Shown here: positions 43,172 through 53,005 of the stretch, piece after piece
Layout of the letters: each line of letters starts with the position of its first letter
Position numbering within the stretch: position 1 is the stretch's first letter
From: Onchidella celtica
Taxonomy: Eukaryota > Mollusca > Gastropoda > Systellommatophora > Onchidiidae
DNA: 64,000 bases
Assembly: GCA_963931925.1 (NCBI GenBank)
Contig: OZ007569.1
Location: 69,079,920 to 69,143,919 of the forward strand
Direction of reading: 5' to 3'
The notes under the pieces: generated by a model
Databases searched by the model: none
What the model was told of the DNA's origin: nothing
What the model saw: only the letters and a program-made list of their open reading frames with translations
Made by a program: the position numbers and the translations under genes

Positions 43172-46100
43172 TTGGAAAGGGAAAGGAGGAACCACCATTT
43201 GGAGATGGAGAAGATCCGCCAGCAACGTGGAGGCAACGACTCAGCGCAGAGGACCGACGACCACGCCAGTTCTAAGAGACCCAAGCTACCTGCATTTCAG
43301 GACAAGAAGGACGATCTGGATAGCTGGTTGCTGCGGTTTGAGAGGTTTGCCGAGACAGCTGAATGGCCCAGATCCACCTGGACGACATCACTGTCTGCCC
43401 TGCTGACCGGGAGAGCTTTGGAGTGCTTCTGCAGACTGCCGATCGACGAAGCCAAGGACTACGACAAGGTCAAGGAAGCGTTGCAGAAGAGGTACAACCT
43501 GTCAGAGGACGGATACAGACTCATGTTCAGACAAGGTAAGCCTGAAGATGGAGAAGATGTTGGAATGTTTTTGACCAGGATCAAGACCTATCTAGAGAGG
43601 TGGATAAAGCTGTCGAAGACGGAGGAGACCTACGAAGGAGTGAGAGATCTGTTCGTCAGAGAGCAATTCATGGATGCCTGCCCACCAGACCTTGCAACCC
43701 ATGTGAGGGAGAGGAAACCAAAGACGCTACAGGACATCGCAGATTCAGCGGAGGCGTACCTGGTAGCGAGGAACCGGACGCTCAGCGGGAGCGCCAGACT
43801 GCAGAGCCGGCCAGTGCGACAGAGGCCCAACGGAGACAGAAGCCCACAGGTCTGCCATAGGTGCCAGAGGCCGGGACACAAGGCGACGGAGTGTCGTGCA
43901 AAGTTAAACGACAAAGGTGAGTTGAAATGTTACCTTTGTGGAAAGCCAGGCCACGTTCGGAGGATGTGTCCAGCCCAGAAGGATATGGGACGAGGCAAGC
44001 CGAACAAGGCGGCGGCGGCCGTAGTGATAGCGGCGGACGAGTCGTCGAGACAGGATGCGACGACGGCTGACACCAGCATCAACGTTCAAGCGGTAATGAA
44101 GGACGGGAAGCTCCAGTTAGCGGTGCCTGTTACTTGCGGAGGATGCAGTGACGGAAGGACCGTGGAGAAACTGAAGTTACCAGTGATGAAGGGCTTGATT
44201 GGAAATCGAGCGGTAGATGTCCTAAGAGATACCGGCTGTGAAGGTGTAGTGGTGCGGCGATCACTGGTGGACGACGGACAGCTCACCGGTGGGAAGAAAC
44301 TTATCGCGAGGATCGATAACTCCTTGCTAGCGGCGGAGGAAGCCATTATCGACGTGAAGACGCCTTACCTGACGGGCAGAGTGACGGCGCTGTGTCTCCC
44401 GGAGACCATCTGCGACCTAGTAGTCGGGAACGTGGACGGAGCGAAGGATCCGTACGACCCTGATACTGAGGTGATGGTAGGAGCGGTGACCACGAGGGCC
44501 CAGGAGAAGAGGAAGGACCAGTCTACGTCGCTGAAGGTGCCGAGGGCAGAACGGCACGCGGGAGTGGATAGAGAGGAACTTATCCGTCTCCAAGAAGAAG
44601 ACGAAGTCATTAGGAAGTTAGAGCAGAAGAAGATCCCAACTAATAGAGGCAATAAATCTGTTCATTTTGAGAAACATGGAGGAGTACTGTACCGGATCTA
44701 CAAGGACCTGAGACAGGCGACGGTTACAAGTCAAGTGGTACTACCCGAGGAACTGAGGGAGTATGTACTGAGCGTTGCCCATGATTCTATCGTCGGAGGA
44801 CATCTCGGCGTGAAGAAAACCAAAGACAGAGTTATGAGCAATTTTTATTGGCCTGGAATAGAAGGTGACGTCGCGAGATACTGCCGCTCATGCGACATAT
44901 GCCAGAGGACGGTGAACAAAGGAGCGACCCCAAAGGTGCACCTGCAGAGTATGCCAGTAGTGGACGTACCGTTTAGGAGAGTGGCCGTGGACTTAGTAGG
45001 ACCTATCGACCCCCCAAGTGAAGGTGGACATCGGTATATCCTAGTATACATAGACTACGCTACTCGTTACCCTGAAGCCACACCCTTGAAGAAGATCGAC
45101 GCAGAAACGGTAGCAGAAGCCTTAGTGAACATCTACAGCCGTTTGGGTGTGCCCGAAGAGATGTTGTCCGACCAAGGGACCCAGTTTATGTCAGATGTCA
45201 TGAAGGAAACGAATAGACTACTGGGAATTCGACAGTCGACCACTACAGTCTACCACCCTATGTGCAACGGGTTGGTGGAGCGATTCAACGGCACGCTGAA
45301 GAAAACATTGAGACGACTGTGCGCAGAGCAACCCAAGCAGTGGCACAGATACATCAACCCGCTGCTCTTCGCATATCGTGAAGTTCCTCAAGAGTCGACC
45401 AAGTTTGCCCCATTCGAGTTGCTGTATGGGAGAACTGTGAGAGGACCGATGCACATCTTACGTCAACTATGGACCAAGGACGTAGAGGAGCCGGAAACGA
45501 AGACCAGTTACCAGTACGTCATGGAACTACGTGAGAGGCTGGAGGACACATGGAAGCTAGCGACGGAAGAACTCTCCAAGGCTCAAGGTAGACAGAAGAC
45601 CTACTACGACCGGAAGGCGAGAGAGAGGAAGTTCCGCCCCGGAGATGAAGTGTTGGTGTTACTGCCGACGAATACTAACAAGCTCCTAGTCCAATGGAAG
45701 GGACCATATAAGGTAGTCTCAATCGTCGGTGTCAACGACTATAGAGTCAAGATGGGTGCAAAAGAAAAGACCTTGCACGCCAACCTCCTCAAGAGATACA
45801 TTCCAAGGACGTCAAAAGCAGCAGCAGTGGCAATGGAACCGAGACCTGTTGTGACCGAGATGTGTGGGATGGACAACAGTAGGAGAGATACCACGCCTGA
45901 ACATGTCAACGCCATACAGGACGGCGGCGGTGATAGTGCTGAGACTGTACTGGCAGAGGACGACCTGATAGACAAGAGTCAACCCATGGAGTCAGCTGGC
46001 ATGACAGTCATCGAGGACTGCGACCTGGAAGGCGACAACGGTGGAACGACGGAGGACCTTGCCGACCTAGGAAGCTGGGACCAGAAGGAAGGCTACAGAG

Positions 46101-47494
46101 ATGTCCAGTATGGAACGCAACTGACGTCGGAACAACGTCAAGAACTCTGCGATGTGGTGAAGGATTACCAACATGTCTTCACCAATCTCCCTGGATGCTG
46201 CCAGTTGGGTGAACATCGAATCGACCTTACGACAGAAGTACCAGTTCGTCAACGACCATACCCAGTGCCCTACGCTATGCGCGACTCCTTGAAGGAGGAG
46301 CTTAGCACCATGGAACAGCTGGGCATCATTCGAAGGAGCTCATCAGCTTATGCTTCACCTGTTGTTGTCGTCAAGAAGAAGGACGGATCCAATCGAGTCT
46401 GCATCGACTACAGGAGATTAAACAAGATCACAGTATTCGACCCTCATCCGACAGCAGCGCCATCGGAAGTGTTTCAGAGTCTATCGAGAGGAAAATTATT
46501 CTCTCGGATTGACCTGAGCAAGGGATACTGGCAAGTGAAAGTTCGAGAACAAGACATTCCCAAGACGGCGTTCGTCACCATGGGCGAACACTATGAATTC
46601 ATTCGGATGCCTTTTGGGATGATGAACTCAGGAGCCACGCTGAACAGGATCGTAAAGCCATTGATCCGTGGAATGAACAATGTGACAGCATATGTGGACG
46701 ACCTGCTGATTCATACAGAGACATTCGACGAGCATGTGAAGACTCTCAAGGACTTACTGCAGAGGATGGACCAAGCTGGATTAACTGCAAGACCATCCAA
46801 GTGCCTGATTGGAACGTCTGAAGTGGACTTTGTTGGACACTCAGTGGGAAAGGGTATGATTGGCTTGTTAGAAGAAAATGTGTGTAAGGTGCGGGACGCA
46901 CCCAGACCCACCACTAAAAAGGAAGTGAAAGCATTTTTAGGACTGGTGGGATATTACCAAGAATTTGTACCTAACTTTGCAGCGATTGCAGCACCATTGT
47001 CTGATTTACTTAGAAAGGGTCAGCCCAATATAGTTCAGTGGGATGAAACGCAGGAGAAAGCGTACACTTCTTTGAAGAATGTCATTATCTCCAAACCCGT
47101 GTTATGTTTGCCAGATTTTTCCAAAGAGTTTGTCTTAGCAACTGATGCATCAAATCGCGGATTAGGCGCTAGTCTTATGCAGGAACACGAGGGAAAGTTG
47201 TACCCTGTGGCATATGCTAGTCGTAAGCTATTGCCTCGTGAGACAAAATATTCGGTCTCAGAGCGCGAATGTTTAGCTATTGTTTGGGCTGTAAAAAAGT
47301 TTACTTTGTATTTGTATGGAAAGGAGTTTGTGCTCCAAACTGACCATCGGTCATTAGAGTTTTTGAACTCCACCAAATTTGATAGTCCAAAGTTATTACG
47401 ATGGAGTTTATTTTTACAGTCTTATCGATTCAGGATTCATTACGTAAAAGGCAGAGGAAATGTATGTGCTGATTTCCTGAGCAGAATATTTTAA
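43172..47494 (+). CDS. Gypsy-2 gag-pol polyprotein (main open part)
   Basis: A 1440-residue open frame. The capsid region, starting KRPKLPAFQDKKDDLDSW, includes a SCAN-like stretch (about residues 112-205, with VREQFMDACPPDLATHVRER). Two CCHC knuckles follow (CHRCQRPGHKATEC near 228, CYLCGKPGHVRRMC near 252), then the protease with DTG near 352. The integrase HHCC finger is at about 530-577 and its DD35E core has Asp near 607, Asp near 667 and Glu near 702. An integrase tail (LLVQWKGPYKVV), a linker of about 130 residues, the RT (YVDDL near 1173) and RNase H (ATDASNRG near 1322) complete it, ending CADFLSRIF. Integrase precedes RT, as in Gypsy-1. Confidence 0.9.
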   Translation: MERERRNHHLEMEKIRQQRGGNDSAQRTDDHASSKRPKLPAFQDKKDDLDSWLLRFERFAETAEWPRSTWTTSLSALLTGRALECFCRLPIDEAKDYDKVKEALQKRYNLSEDGYRLMFRQGKPEDGEDVGMFLTRIKTYLERWIKLSKTEETYEGVRDLFVREQFMDACPPDLATHVRERKPKTLQDIADSAEAYLVARNRTLSGSARLQSRPVRQRPNGDRSPQVCHRCQRPGHKATECRAKLNDKGELKCYLCGKPGHVRRMCPAQKDMGRGKPNKAAAAVVIAADESSRQDATTADTSINVQAVMKDGKLQLAVPVTCGGCSDGRTVEKLKLPVMKGLIGNRAVDVLRDTGCEGVVVRRSLVDDGQLTGGKKLIARIDNSLLAAEEAIIDVKTPYLTGRVTALCLPETICDLVVGNVDGAKDPYDPDTEVMVGAVTTRAQEKRKDQSTSLKVPRAERHAGVDREELIRLQEEDEVIRKLEQKKIPTNRGNKSVHFEKHGGVLYRIYKDLRQATVTSQVVLPEELREYVLSVAHDSIVGGHLGVKKTKDRVMSNFYWPGIEGDVARYCRSCDICQRTVNKGATPKVHLQSMPVVDVPFRRVAVDLVGPIDPPSEGGHRYILVYIDYATRYPEATPLKKIDAETVAEALVNIYSRLGVPEEMLSDQGTQFMSDVMKETNRLLGIRQSTTTVYHPMCNGLVERFNGTLKKTLRRLCAEQPKQWHRYINPLLFAYREVPQESTKFAPFELLYGRTVRGPMHILRQLWTKDVEEPETKTSYQYVMELRERLEDTWKLATEELSKAQGRQKTYYDRKARERKFRPGDEVLVLLPTNTNKLLVQWKGPYKVVSIVGVNDYRVKMGAKEKTLHANLLKRYIPRTSKAAAVAMEPRPVVTEMCGMDNSRRDTTPEHVNAIQDGGGDSAETVLAEDDLIDKSQPMESAGMTVIEDCDLEGDNGGTTEDLADLGSWDQKEGYRDVQYGTQLTSEQRQELCDVVKDYQHVFTNLPGCCQLGEHRIDLTTEVPVRQRPYPVPYAMRDSLKEELSTMEQLGIIRRSSSAYASPVVVVKKKDGSNRVCIDYRRLNKITVFDPHPTAAPSEVFQSLSRGKLFSRIDLSKGYWQVKVREQDIPKTAFVTMGEHYEFIRMPFGMMNSGATLNRIVKPLIRGMNNVTAYVDDLLIHTETFDEHVKTLKDLLQRMDQAGLTARPSKCLIGTSEVDFVGHSVGKGMIGLLEENVCKVRDAPRPTTKKEVKAFLGLVGYYQEFVPNFAAIAAPLSDLLRKGQPNIVQWDETQEKAYTSLKNVIISKPVLCLPDFSKEFVLATDASNRGLGASLMQEHEGKLYPVAYASRKLLPRETKYSVSERECLAIVWAVKKFTLYLYGKEFVLQTDHRSLEFLNSTKFDSPKLLRWSLFLQSYRFRIHYVKGRGNVCADFLSRIF

Positions 47495-47655
47495 AAGTAG
47501 TACACTATTAGTGAAATGTATTGTAACCCATAGTTTTGCCTATTAGATGAATTTCTAGGACGGCAGTATTGTACTGTAATTGGGGACATAATTCATCTGT
47601 GACTGAATATTGAATTGATTGCTGATAGTCATGATGTGTTGGTCACATTTTGATT

Positions 47656-48490
47656 TTATCATCATCATCATCATTGCCTTTCTCACCCTGGATCAGGGTA
47701 TAGGCCACCAACAAACACTTTCCATCCCTCTCTATCATGGGCCAGCCTCTTTACATTATTCCAAGTCTTTCCGCTTCGTTGGACATCATTTTCTCTGGCT
47801 CTTCTCCACGTTCCGCGCGGCCTTCCTCTTGATCTCTTGCCCTGGGGATTCCAATCCAATACCTTCTTCGTGATGCTGTTTCCTGGCCTCCTGAGAGTGT
47901 GGCCGATCCATCTCCATCGCCTCCTAACAATTTCCTCTCTGACTGGGCTCTGTCTTGTTCTTTTCCATACAATTTCATTGCTGACCTTGTCTGTCCATCT
48001 GATCTTAAGTAGCTTCCTCAAACATCTGTTGATGAAAACTTGGATTCTCTTTATGCAGGCCTGGGACGCATTCCAAGTCTCACATCCATACAACAGGACT
48101 GACTTCACGTTCGAGTTGAATATCCTCAGCTTTGTTTTTAGAGATATATCCTTGGTTCTCCAAATCTTGCTTAAGGACGTGAAAGCTGCCTGTGCCTTTC
48201 CAATTCGTGCTTTGACTTCTGCTTCTGTTCCTCCCTTATTGTCAATGATACTACCAAGATAGCAGAAGGACTCTACATCTTCCAGTGGTTGATCTCCTAC
48301 TCTGACTTGTTCGCTTGGGGGTGCAACAATTTTTAGGACCTTCGACTTCGCAGGATGTATCCTCAATCCAATAGATTCTGAAATTTTGTTTAGAGCTGTA
48401 GTCTTTGCTTGCATCTGGTCGTGCGTGTGCGACAATAGTGCCAAGTCATCTGCAAAATCTAGATCGTCCAGCTGTGTCCATGTGGAACTT
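47656..48490 (-). mobile_element. RTE-like LINE fragment inside Gypsy-2
   Basis: Minus-strand RT C-terminal part starting QLDDLDFADDLALLSH (near 48470). It continues with FCYLGSIIDNKGG, LLYGCETW and RWIGHTLRRP, then DWNPQGKRSRGRP, and ends GGLYPDPG at 47683. A (ATG/ATC)n tail lies at 47658-47675. The tail and 5' truncation are typical of RTE-type LINE insertion. It lies between pol and the 3' LTR of Gypsy-2. The flanks were not resolved well enough to define a target duplication. Confidence 0.75.
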
Positions 48491-49066
48491 GGTGTAATTT
48501 TTGGAAAATGTAACCCAAATGGGGACTGCGAGCAAGCAGTGTCTGTGTTATATTGCATTGTTGTAACTTGTTTTGACCTAATATGATGAAGAAAGACCCT
48601 AATCAGTGGTCGGTATGTATTGGTATTTTTGCCATTGTACGTATGAGTTATACATTTTGGAGATAACCATGTTATGTACAACAAGTTATATGCTATGGTT
48701 CGTGCACGAAGCATTATGTAAACGATGGGCCATCGTTTCACCATATATGATTTGTAATAATATCATTGACCATTGTTTCACCACAGTGGTGGCATTGTAC
48801 TATTTTGACTAGTAGGTCTACTGTTAACCGTTGGTTTGTCACCATGATGATACTGTATTAGTCATTGTATTGGTGATGCAAAGGATATTGCATTGTATTG
48901 TATTTGCGATGAAATTTGGGAAGGCACTGAAATTGTTAATAATTGTAATAGAATTAGCAACTACCTTTGTGAGGTTGGGAGGGCTGTAAGATTGTTATTT
49001 CAAGATATTGCAGACGCTGAATAATGTTTTGGAGTTGAAAGATATTCAACTTAAATTGGGGAGTTG
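48491..49066 (+). other. Gypsy-2 3' internal region
   Basis: Non-coding stretch between the nested LINE and the 3' LTR, with TTGGGGAGT near 49056-49065 as a weak polypurine tract. Confidence 0.5.
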
Positions 49067-49683
49067 TGTAGCATCTGCAAGCTATCCCTTGCCCTCCCCC
49101 GTTTTCTTGTTACACTGGTGAGCGTGTGTTCATTTCTGTTTCCATTTTATTGTTGACCACCGCCAGAGTGTACTGTACTCCGTGACCTGACCTTCTTTTC
49201 CTAGTGAGTAGTTTTTTCCTCGCCCGCTTGTTGTCAGGTGTTTTGACCCGTTCAGTAAATATAAGTATGTTCCCGAACATTCGATAACATTGTGGATAAG
49301 GATGTTTACGCCAGATTTGGCCTTGAGTGATGTAACCTGATATCGTATTGATACGTGATTGGTTAGTTTGTGCGAGGGCAAAGGTAACGTTTATTTCGGG
49401 AACTTTCTGTAGGAATGTTTATATATATAGACCTGTGTGAGTGGTTGGTGGGTGAGTAAGTGAGTTTCCTTTTGTGTGGCGTAGATATTTAGTTTCGCTG
49501 GTGTCTTCCTAGTAATTTATTGTATTAATTATACAGTTATTAAACGTTAGTATTATTTAATCTATCGTCGGATCTCGTGTTTATTTATTTTACAGCTGTA
49601 ATAGTTTCGTTTTCTAAAGGGTTGTGGTTAGATCAACTAACTCCCCCCTGCCATAACGTGCTAGAACAACCTCAGCTGTTACA
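49067..49683 (+). repeat. Gypsy-2 3' LTR
   Basis: 617 bp, near-identical to 40994-41610, followed by the GTCAC target duplication. Confidence 0.95.
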
Positions 49684-49688
49684 GTCAC

Positions 49689-52600
49689 TTTTTACTATAA
49701 TTATTCTGGTACTGATAATATATACTATTATTATTTGGTTAGAAAATTGGCAGTATTTTTTTTTTTGTTGTTGCTGTTTTGTTTTCCTTGTCTCGATTGA
49801 CTCTATTATGCATCATATCTGAATTAATTATTTTATAGATGACTCATCCTCTTAGTATTTAAAACCATTGGGAACACACGTAGCACATGGAAGAGAGATT
49901 TTTTTTTTTCTGAAATGTCTGTCTGTTCTTTTAATCTGTATTTTTAAAACTTCTGCTCAGGTTTATTATATATATTTACTGATTATCATTATGATTGGCT
50001 TGTGTTTGTATTTCTACAGTACCAGCTGTTTAAAACTGAATTCTAAAACTGATCAGCTGATAGTGTTAAAGACCTAGAGGGTTCGAGAAGGCCGACAACA
50101 CAGAATTCAGTCGTTAACCATTCTGGGATATAAAAGACTCAAGTTGGGTCCGATCCCCAGGATAGTCCCCATAGACAGCTGTGTATTCATTTAGTTGGTT
50201 ATATTATTATGTTCTCTCTTACTCATCTATTTATTTATTCATCTATTTATTTACCTTAGTCTTCCCTTTTAATTCCTTCGAGTATCAACATGTATGTTCA
50301 AACACACCTATATAATAGGCATCTATACATTAAAAAAAAAACAATTGAAGTTGTTCATCTCTGTTGGCTTAATTAGGTACCTATTATTTCTTTATTTAGT
50401 GATCACTGAGTCATGCACTGAATGAATACATTCAAAATCGCATTTCAATCTGAGCTCACAAAAAAAAAAAAAGAAAAAAAAAAACTGCCCTGAACAGAAT
50501 ACATCTATCAGTATCACGTCATGCAGTCTGAAAGTATTTGGACCAAAGGAATCATTAGTTAAAGACATTACAGATCAGAATCCTTTAGAGATCATGAAAG
50601 TCAAAAGGCAATGTTTTTTAAAAGCACAAGTGTGGTTACTGTTTTCGTAGTTTTGCAGAGATTAAGTGATAAGAAGAAACATCTACCTGTCAGTCCATCT
50701 TGCCTCTAATTTTGCATAGAATTCGCTTTGCCTTTTTTTTTTTTCTGTCATTAACCACTATTCTGTCAACTGATATTATTCTTTTTTTTTTTCTAATTTT
50801 GTTCAATAAACCCTTTCTTATCAGCCTGACCCAATCTTCCAATCCACACACAACAAATTGACTTGAACCCACAGGGGAAAAAAAATCACTCAACCTTAAA
50901 TATGTACGTGCAATAAAGAATTAATGCACGATGCAGTCAGTTTATCCAGTTTACTAATTTGTTTGTTTCACTTAATTATAGTAAACAAAAGTTAAAGAAT
51001 ATAAATACATAATTAGCAAATCAATAAATGAAAATACTGTAACTGTTTCAGTAACATTTTTAAACAACAGGTAGCAAAAAATGAATAAATGAAACACAAA
51101 AGTCAATGGATGGATGAATGACAATATAAGGAATGTGAACAACAACAAAAATTAATGAATTAACAAACAAATGAACACATGAAAAGACCAATTTGGAAAA
51201 ATCTGGTGTCAAGAATAAAAAAAGGGACACAAAATACAAGGACTCGTAAATGTAAGACTAAATTGAACTTCAACTCATTGGAAATAAAGTCGGCAGTAAC
51301 TGTCATTTCTTGTCATTAATTTCATCTTCTAAGGTGGGCAGATATACTGGTGTGTGTATGTGTATAGAGCTAGCAGGAGCTCAGGGTGTCTCTCAAGACA
51401 TAGATTATTTTGTGTGTGTAGCTACAACTTTTGACACTTGAGCTGAAAGACAAAGTGTGTTAGTTTTAAAGAGCAAATGTTATTGAAAGATAATCACTGT
51501 GTGGTCAATATTGTGGACATGTATTTTGTACTTACTTGAAATAAAATAAAATATTTTCTTGTTGTTGACTTCATAATTTTTTTAAATTCAGATCGGATCA
51601 GTTTCTTTCATTCATGTTGACTACTCACTACCTGCAGGCACCCCATGTATTCAAACAGAACATTATTTCATAATCTACCTGATGTGATCAGCACAATTTT
51701 AGGTTCAGGTGTCTATCAAAATGTTGTGCAAGTATGGGCTTAACAAGTCGTTCTAGACATCATGGGACAGCTCCTTGCTTAGACAGCATGCACAGGCCTC
51801 ACAATAACACTAACTTGATAACAATTTGTCTGTCCTCTGTGTGCTTTTATATTCAATGTCTATTTTCATGAAATTTTCAGCGTTGGAACATGCATACACA
51901 TGTACTTAAAATAACCAAAATTAAGACTTGAGGCTGAGGTTTCTATTCATCTCTGAAGTCTTTGCTGTTCAACCTCTAGACAAACACAACATGAACAAAC
52001 TGAATTAAAAATGCATGCGTTCCAACTGCATTTTAAGGGGGCTTTCAAAAATCTATATATAATTGTAATCTACTTTGATGACACCTTATGACAGGATGAT
52101 GCATGAAGAGTTGTGTGAAAAAAACACAACACACACATGCATGCACACACACACACACACTATTTATTTCACCTGTTATTCATTCCTTCATTCAATCAGT
52201 CAGGAAGATGCTGAAATACAAAAATGCAAATTAATAGGAGTGTATGCATGGTTACAAGAGCTGATTAATAAGGCCTGGCCAGCAGTGTCAAATGAAAATG
52301 CAAAAGACATATTGTTTTAAAACCCAGTTCATTTAGGAGTATTGAAACAATCTTTAGTGGGGTCATAAAACAATACTAAAATACACAGTGGAAACATCAA
52401 TAACAAATGGTAAACATTTTCATGGGAAATCGTATTCACACAATGGCTACGAAATGAAAGTTGTGCACGCTCTGACTGTACTTGAAACAGCCGCGATGAC
52501 ATAAAAATGAATGGAATTTGTTAGGCATAAGCCGTGCGTGTCCCTTTGCACGCCACGAGTGAGCAGAGATGTATCAGTAAGGGTGGGGCGAATTTGTTGC

Positions 52601-52824
52601 ACGAGTCAAAGCGTGAGTTTAGTGCTGACGTCTCTTTCGTGTGCAAAGTGAATAAATAGAAAACATGTAATTGCACTGGCCTGTTTAATGGGTATAACAT
52701 TGATCAAAAGTGGTCCACAAGCAAGCAACCTCTTGCAGAGAGGAAAGGGGACACGCCCCTTGTTGCTGATTCCACTTATGCAGCGCTATTTTGATGTGAC
52801 GGTGGAGGTCACCTTGATGGTTAC
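49689..52824. other. Non-coding, with short (CA)n at 52144-52160
   Basis: About 3 kb of AT-rich DNA with homopolymer runs. The short frames here show no domains. No gene supported. Confidence 0.5.
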
Positions 52825-53005
52825 TTCGTGGAACTTGTTGTCGACTTTCGAGATCCAACTGTGAGTGTGGACCAGGTTGCCAACGTTGGACAAGGTAACT
52901 GTGAATGGGGAACCTAGTTACTTTCGTTGTATGGTAAAACTGTGATTGGGATCCAGATCTCAACGTCGAACACTGTGAGTGAGACCTAGTTGTCAACGTG
53001 GATGA
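52825..53005. repeat. Degenerate tandem repeat, unit about 40 bp
   Basis: Four or five imperfect units built around AACTGTGAGTGGGACC, then AGTTGTCAACGTTGGA, of about 34-41 bases each. Too diverged for a simple microsatellite. The strand-specific frame across it is low-complexity and is not taken as a gene. Confidence 0.55.

Larger units (their letters stand above)
40994..49683 (+). mobile_element. Gypsy-2: Gmr1-like Ty3/Gypsy LTR retrotransposon
   Basis: An 8.7-kb element with 617-bp LTRs at both ends, differing at about five positions by eye (about 0.8 percent). Target duplication GTCAC is present at 40989-40993 and 49684-49688. It holds an 18-base tRNA-Pro primer-binding site, a gag-pol region in the order gag, protease, integrase, RT, RNase H, and two nested insertions: a solo LTR of the Gypsy-1 family (41769-42958) and an RTE-like LINE fragment (about 47656-48490). 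The coding region is broken in about two places, counting the LTR insertion, all in its 5' part. From 43172 on it is one long frame. Confidence 0.92.

Noticed and set aside
47837-48262. 141-residue + strand frame
   Set aside because: Antisense shadow of the RTE-like LINE RT.
48491-48744. N-terminal extension of the RTE-like RT frame to 48744
   Set aside because: That stretch translates Gypsy-2 non-coding sequence beyond the LINE truncation point and has no RT similarity.
52685-52996. 103-residue minus-strand frame rich in Ser, Gln and His
   Set aside because: It overlaps the degenerate tandem repeat, which explains its biased composition.
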